From the NCBI GenBank assembly GCA_021772675.1, contig JAJFLO010000041.1:1-54491 (forward strand): a DNA stretch of 54,491 nt, written 5' to 3'. Made by a program: the position numbers and the translations under genes. Below the pieces are notes generated by a model that was not told where the DNA came from, made no database searches, and saw only the letters and a program-made list of their open reading frames with translations. Of the stretch, positions 49,873 to 54,491 are shown piece by piece; the stretch's first letter is position 1, and each line of letters begins with the position of its first letter. Source of the DNA: Verrucomicrobiota bacterium (GTDB lineage Bacteria > Verrucomicrobiota > Lentisphaeria > JABSQK01 > JAJFLO01).

Positions 49873-52800
49873 TTATGCGTTATTCATTTCAAAAGTTTCT
49901 CTCAGGAACTCAAATCCTTTTGAGCAGTAAAGGTTGCAAATTTTGTTCGCAGTTTCTTTTTCGTTTAATTCGTAAAGAGTTCGAACAATAGAAACTATAT
50001 CCTCTTTTTTATAATTTGGGTAAGTTCCGGCATTAAGCATTTTTAGATACAAGTTCCCTGCCATAGCCGGTGTTTTCTTAACGTGTTTACAAAGATATTT
50101 TATAAAGAAACCAGAGTTCCAATTCTCCTCTATATTTTTCGCAGAAATTTGTAACCATTCATGTACATCATCGTCAATAGTATCGACAAGAGAGAGCCAC
50201 TTCCCTAAATTAGATGCGATAGTACGATATTCTTTTTCCTCTAAGTGCGGGGTTATTTTCTTTATTATCGCTTTCCACAAGGGCTTAATCTTGTGTCTAT
50301 TTTCTTTCTCATCTTTGTCCTTGAATGTACACACGAAAGTGACAAGTTCAGATATATATTCAGCTTTGTCAGTTTCAAATAACTTACTTAATAAACCGTC
50401 CGCATCTGCCAAGTCATCCCATCCGGCAAAATATCCGATGGCAATATTTTGAACAAGCTTGTCTGCTGCATGTCTATCGCGGAATGACCATGAAAGTCCT
50501 TTTTTATAGTGACCGTTATCACGCAATAGTTTATAAATTTCCTCATATACTGTCGATGTCATAACAATATGTCCAATAAAAGCGGCTTCCCAGTGTTTGT
50601 CACTCTCAAGGTCAAATATCTTATTGAAATTACTGACTACCCATTGCTTATCAAGGTAATACAAATCCGTAAGATACCAGCCAATAACTATTGAAAACTC
50701 TAAGCCGGTTTCTTTTGTTTTATCGAGACGCTTCGAGAACTCAGACTTTATAGCTTCAACCCATCTGTCATCTTTTTCCCGACAACAAAGACGTGCGTAA
50801 CTAAGTGAGTAGTTGATGGCGGCTATGAACACTTTACCCTTTGATGAGCCCAATACCGAAGTAACAAGATCATTCGTTGTGTCCATGTTACTCTTGACGT
50901 TCCCTAAAAGAAGTAAAATTATTTGTTCTGCTATTCGTAAAAGGTCAGAAGAAAAGGAATGTTTATCATCCTTTGTACCTTCCTCAATGAGATTTGCTAT
51001 GGTATCAGCAATCCAGCGACTATAGTCATCTCCGCTCTCTTGCTTATCTTCGCTCCAAAAGCTGCCGTTCTCTATTAATTTTTTCATAAACGGCAGCAGT
51101 TCATTCCAATCGAAATTCTTATCGTTTTTCCATGCTTCCTCGAATCCCCTAAGGAATTCGTATTGGTATTTTCGAGGGATAGAAAGGAACGGTGTTATGT
51201 TAGTAGAAAATCGCACAGGGTCATTAGATACAAACTTTCTGAAAGACGATGCAAGATTTATTCTGGTAAAGTCTTTCCTTGAAGTCTCTTCATTTTCTTT
51301 ATATGATTTAATGTACTCTGCAATTTCATCATTTGTCTTTTTCTTGAATTCATCTTCATCTATTGGGCTGACTTCCTTAACGAAACCCGGTCCATATGAC
51401 CAATAATGAAATCCGGGATGTTCTATTTCGGCATCATTAATGGAATTGCAGGCTTCATAGCGTCGTTTAACTTCCTTATTGCCAGTATCAAGCAAGGCAA
51501 ACAGCCATTCCTTCTTATAGTAGGCTTTGACTTTTTCTTCCTTTTCAGCAATACCGAACGCTTTTTCAGGAAAAGTTTCGATCCAGTTAAGGATGGTTGA
51601 AATCTGTGTTTCGTCAAAACTATTACAGTGGGCTTTTATCAGTTCATAGAGTTCATGGATGGTCAAACTGACAAGTGGATTATTGGATATGCACCAGAGT
51701 AGAGAGGACAATGAATTATAGTGGTGATTTATCAGATGGTACGCTAATCGCTTAAATATGTCATGTTCGCTAACGAGCATATCTTGCACTACAGGTTTTA
51801 TTTCCTTGGAGTCTGCTGCCTCAAGCATGTCCCGTATAAAATGAACAAGCTGGCATTCATATCTATTAGGAAACCGCGTCTGTTCATGGTCTTCAATTGC
51901 CGGGATCCATACATAGTTGAACTGAGACTTATCCTCCTTCAATATCTCCTTCATCTTGCTTATCGCAATATTGGCAGCCTCAATGGCGCAGATTTTAGAA
52001 ATGCCCTTTTTGTTTTTAATTAAGGCTTCCTTTAAGTAATATGGGTCAATTACTGAGATATATTCACGAGTGTGCTCTCTATCATCTGATTTGCTATAAT
52101 GGAGAATCACATCAAACAACCTTAAAATCAGGTCCACTGCCTCTTCTCTTACCAGCTTGGGGAGGAATAGTTTACCTATTCCATGGTCGAGTAGAGTTGT
52201 TCCTATGCTTGAAGGGAGCGCATCTTTAATAAACTGTATATGCTGTGTGCCGATATACTCAATGGGAAAGTGAGAAATCGTTTCTAACAGCTTCGAATCA
52301 GTTCCGTAGTTATCTATTCTCTCCCCTTTTTTACGGTAAGAAAGAATCCCATCTACAATCTCATGCAGCGCTTTGGAAACTTCACTATTGGGGCTTTCCT
52401 CATTTTTCATTGCTATATTTTCAAGTGCATTTAAAATATTCCAGTGTGGGATTGTATAGCAGTTTTTCTTATTGGGTATCTCTTGAGGTTTGGGATTGTT
52501 CTTAGGGGCGAAGTATTCGCGATCTCGTAATGGAATCAACCATTTTAGTGGTTTCGAAGCTTCAGCTAATTTCTTGAAAAAATAATCTTCCAAGCTCTTG
52601 TTGTTTTTAATTAACTGAAGAATTTGTCTTATTATTTCATCTGTTAACATGCTTACTCCAGTCACTGCCTTGTCAATCAGCTGAGAAGCATTGTGTAAAT
52701 ATCCAGTGACTAAGTGTATTTCCTCGTTCCAATATTTGATAACTTCATTGAGTTGCCTATAGCCATTTTCGTCTTTCTCATAAGCTATAATGTTAATGCC

Positions 52801-53568
52801 AAGGTCATTATAGTATGGTTGTTCATAGCGGAGGATATTTTTTTCATCTTTGTAGAATGGAGCTAGCATGAAATGTTTTGGAGGCAATTTCGGATTTCTG
52901 AGATTTTTTCGAAGTATGAAATCCAGTATTTCAAACTCTGAGAGACCATAACCCAAGAAAAGAACGGTGTACTTATCAAATATTTTTTGGAGAAACTCTT
53001 GGAATTCAGGATCTGAGTACCTTTTCATATAATCAGAGACCGTAAATATCAGAGAGTTTGGATAGATGATGGAACCATGAATATGGTACAGATTTGTGTT
53101 GTCCAATCTATTTGCTTCAAAATTAGAAGTATTGTAAAGAATATTGGGGCGATTAAATAGCCTGTCAAAATGAGTATCTGCATTCGTTGTTATAAACAAT
53201 CCCCCTAAATTGATGATGTCATCATATATATTTGGAATATTAATATTAGGTCTATCATCCCCTTCTTTTAACGAACTTTTCATCTCCTCAAAAAAGTCAT
53301 CCGTATGACCATTATTCTTAAATAGGTGATGACAAATTGTTATCGTTTTTTTATGATCTGAAATCTGAGAAAGAGTATTAAGATCCTTGAAGTTAATAAT
53401 ATCTTTTTCATGGCACTTATTAAGGAGTTTTTTGGCAAGTGCATCCCATCCATCGCAACCGATAATTCTTGATACTCCTGCGCCAATAAAAACTGCGAGA
53501 GTGCCATTGTTCACAGCTTCCTTTATTTCAGAGGGGACTTCAGGTATAAGTGCGATTTCATAATTCAT
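49873..53568 (-). CDS. Large SIR2-domain protein, putative anti-phage NADase
   Basis: This 1,231-aa protein has an N-terminal SIR2-like domain over about residues 1-290: 'GTLAVFIGAGVSRIIGC' (NAD-binding GAGxS), 'LFITTNADTHFDRLF' (Asn129), 'NLYHIHGSIIYP' (catalytic-type His164) and 'VLFLGYGLSEFEILDFIL'. The remaining roughly 900 residues are helical and repeat-like, with no recognised enzyme domain. This plan, a SIR2 NADase with a long helical sensor, is that of defence-associated sirtuins (DSR1/DSR2 type), which deplete NAD+ on phage infection. It is followed by 297 bases without a gene and preceded by 19 bases after the methyltransferase. No second defence gene is adjacent. Confidence 0.82.
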   Translation of the reverse strand: MNYEIALIPEVPSEIKEAVNNGTLAVFIGAGVSRIIGCDGWDALAKKLLNKCHEKDIINFKDLNTLSQISDHKKTITICHHLFKNNGHTDDFFEEMKSSLKEGDDRPNINIPNIYDDIINLGGLFITTNADTHFDRLFNRPNILYNTSNFEANRLDNTNLYHIHGSIIYPNSLIFTVSDYMKRYSDPEFQEFLQKIFDKYTVLFLGYGLSEFEILDFILRKNLRNPKLPPKHFMLAPFYKDEKNILRYEQPYYNDLGINIIAYEKDENGYRQLNEVIKYWNEEIHLVTGYLHNASQLIDKAVTGVSMLTDEIIRQILQLIKNNKSLEDYFFKKLAEASKPLKWLIPLRDREYFAPKNNPKPQEIPNKKNCYTIPHWNILNALENIAMKNEESPNSEVSKALHEIVDGILSYRKKGERIDNYGTDSKLLETISHFPIEYIGTQHIQFIKDALPSSIGTTLLDHGIGKLFLPKLVREEAVDLILRLFDVILHYSKSDDREHTREYISVIDPYYLKEALIKNKKGISKICAIEAANIAISKMKEILKEDKSQFNYVWIPAIEDHEQTRFPNRYECQLVHFIRDMLEAADSKEIKPVVQDMLVSEHDIFKRLAYHLINHHYNSLSSLLWCISNNPLVSLTIHELYELIKAHCNSFDETQISTILNWIETFPEKAFGIAEKEEKVKAYYKKEWLFALLDTGNKEVKRRYEACNSINDAEIEHPGFHYWSYGPGFVKEVSPIDEDEFKKKTNDEIAEYIKSYKENEETSRKDFTRINLASSFRKFVSNDPVRFSTNITPFLSIPRKYQYEFLRGFEEAWKNDKNFDWNELLPFMKKLIENGSFWSEDKQESGDDYSRWIADTIANLIEEGTKDDKHSFSSDLLRIAEQIILLLLGNVKSNMDTTNDLVTSVLGSSKGKVFIAAINYSLSYARLCCREKDDRWVEAIKSEFSKRLDKTKETGLEFSIVIGWYLTDLYYLDKQWVVSNFNKIFDLESDKHWEAAFIGHIVMTSTVYEEIYKLLRDNGHYKKGLSWSFRDRHAADKLVQNIAIGYFAGWDDLADADGLLSKLFETDKAEYISELVTFVCTFKDKDEKENRHKIKPLWKAIIKKITPHLEEKEYRTIASNLGKWLSLVDTIDDDVHEWLQISAKNIEENWNSGFFIKYLCKHVKKTPAMAGNLYLKMLNAGTYPNYKKEDIVSIVRTLYELNEKETANKICNLYCSKGFEFLRETFEMNNA

Positions 53569-53587
53569 TTTACTGCCATTTCAGTCT

Positions 53588-54301
53588 CTATTTTTCAGAT
53601 TCTTTTTCCATTTTAAATAACATAATCATGATCGAGCCAAACATAGAGGATTTTTCTTCCAGAATTAATCCATGTTTCTTTAACAGATCTGGCAGTGATC
53701 TTTGGTTATATTTCGATATATGAGTATGGCCGTATGCATTGGGTGCACAAAGAATATAAAGTTGTTCTATCGTCGGCCAAATCGGCGTTCCGTAATCAGG
53801 CGTTGTGAATAAAACATATCCATCCGGGCGCAATATTCTTGCAATTTCACTGAATAAATTACTGTCTTGAGGAAGATGTTCGGCAACTTCGCAGCAGAAT
53901 ATAGAATCAAAACTATTTGCCGTGAATGGTAACGCTTCTCCCTCGGCGTTAACAAGTTTTCGTTTTTCTTTTGACAAATATCTTAACACCTTCAAATTGA
54001 GATCCATGCCAACAAGTTGAGGATGCGCAAGGATCATGCGGCCGCTGCCACATCCAATGTCCAAGCTATTACCTTGAGGTTTTAACAATCGTTTGATATG
54101 GTTATAACGTTGCCTTTGCCAGATACGCTGTAATAGGATTCTACTGTTAAAAGCGCGCTCATCATAATCACAGAATTCGATCGAATTTTGATAGGATCTG
54201 AGTTTGAAACTTGAAAAAACAATCCCGATGAAAAATCGCAGAGATGATATTAAATTAACACTGCGTTGAGGGGGATGTTGGCAAATCGGTATTTCAGCCA
54301 C
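53588..54301 (-). CDS. Class I SAM methyltransferase carrying the tail of a lost GT2 domain
   Basis: Residues about 45-237 form a methyltransferase with 'SLDIGCGSGRM' (motif I, residues 79-89), 'LVGMDLNLKVLRYLS', 'AEGEALPFTANSFDSIFCCEVAEHL' and 'ILRPDGYVLFTTPDYG'. The first 45 residues ('VAEIPICQHPPQRSVNLISS...') and the in-frame upstream codons (encoding 'EIDVKLCIRTFGNGYR') look like the end of a family-2 glycosyltransferase. The full-length relatives appear to be GT2-methyltransferase fusions. An in-frame TGA at 54356-54358 cuts off the rest. The start is a GTG at 54301 without a good ribosome site. Substrate unknown, presumably a polyisoprenyl-linked or surface sugar. It is probably a 5'-truncated gene. 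Confidence 0.72.
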   Translation of the reverse strand: MAEIPICQHPPQRSVNLISSLRFFIGIVFSSFKLRSYQNSIEFCDYDERAFNSRILLQRIWQRQRYNHIKRLLKPQGNSLDIGCGSGRMILAHPQLVGMDLNLKVLRYLSKEKRKLVNAEGEALPFTANSFDSIFCCEVAEHLPQDSNLFSEIARILRPDGYVLFTTPDYGTPIWPTIEQLYILCAPNAYGHTHISKYNQRSLPDLLKKHGLILEEKSSMFGSIMIMLFKMEKESEK

Positions 54302-54425
54302 GCGATAACCATTGCCAAAAGTTCTTATGCAGAGTTTAACATCAATTTCAACGTATCATATCAATAAGTTGGGGTATTAGGTATTTTGTCCCCCTGGTTT
54401 TGAAATTGAAAATGTTTGTTTTTTT

Positions 54426-54491
54426 TCACTCAGGGAAATTTAGCAGGAGTTGGATAATATTCTCTGCACTGTTTTTTTCAACAGAGACTTC
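54426..54491 (-). CDS. Possible 3' end of a gene cut by the window edge
   Basis: Reading in from the edge on the minus strand, one frame gives 21 protein-like codons ('EVSVEKNSAENIIQLLLNFP') and then TGA at 54426-54428. This could be the C terminus of an upstream gene. Too little is visible to name it. Confidence 0.3.
   Translation of the reverse strand, partial: EVSVEKNSAENIIQLLLNFPE

Overview
The window holds two regions of different character. Positions 1-28.4 kb carry a one-directional (+ strand) gene cluster for a phage-tail-like contractile injection system (CIS). Positions 28.9-54.5 kb carry ordinary-looking chromosomal genes, all on the minus strand apart from one tRNA. The second half encodes MurA, GpsA, PlsY, a FloA flotillin with an NfeD partner, a Fur-type regulator and several SPFH (HflK/HflC-like) membrane proteins, so the host is a bacterium with a peptidoglycan pathway. 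MurA has Asp in place of the usual catalytic Cys. The gene content is compatible with a PVC-type or related Gram-negative lineage, but the sequence alone does not fix the phylum. The CIS half looks richer in G+C than the very A+T-rich second half, which fits horizontal acquisition; I did not compute it.

CIS layout: a giant modular surface fibre (LamG, Fn3-like, RCC1, Gly-rich); an unknown 234-aa protein; contractile sheath; three paralogous tube proteins; a tail-assembly-chaperone-like gene with an apparent -1 frameshift or stop/start-coupled extension; two proteins sharing an N-terminal module, one of them Cys- and repeat-rich; a baseplate/hub-type protein with a proline tail; a long helical tape-measure candidate; gpD-like hub; gpV-like spike; gp25/gpW; gpJ; a gpI-position protein with about 13 short repeats; a collar/fibre protein; a self-cleaving (S74) fibre; the remnant of a second LamG fibre; a pair of unknown paralogues; a second large fibre; and a small coiled coil. 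No capsid, portal, terminase, lysis or integrase gene is seen, and no AAA+ ATPase, tail terminator or PAAR tip, although the cluster could continue beyond the left edge.

Second half, read from the right (its transcription direction): a possible gene end at the window edge; a methyltransferase that keeps the tail of a lost GT2 domain; a large SIR2-domain protein resembling anti-phage NADases; a MerC-like membrane protein with a palindrome upstream; then a long likely operon of Fur-type regulator, ABC-2-type permease, polytopic SPFH protein, HflC-like, HflK-like, P1B-type ATPase, ABC ATPase, ABC permease and TPR-like membrane protein; an HDOD protein; a truncated response regulator; tRNA-Gln(CUG); NfeD, FloA and a small membrane partner; and plsY-gpsA with murA.

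The intergenic gaps of both halves are full of small non-coding elements with terminal inverted repeats (MITE-like). At least three families occur in two to four copies, and several supply the stop codon or last residues of neighbouring genes. The CIS half and the chromosomal half carry different families.
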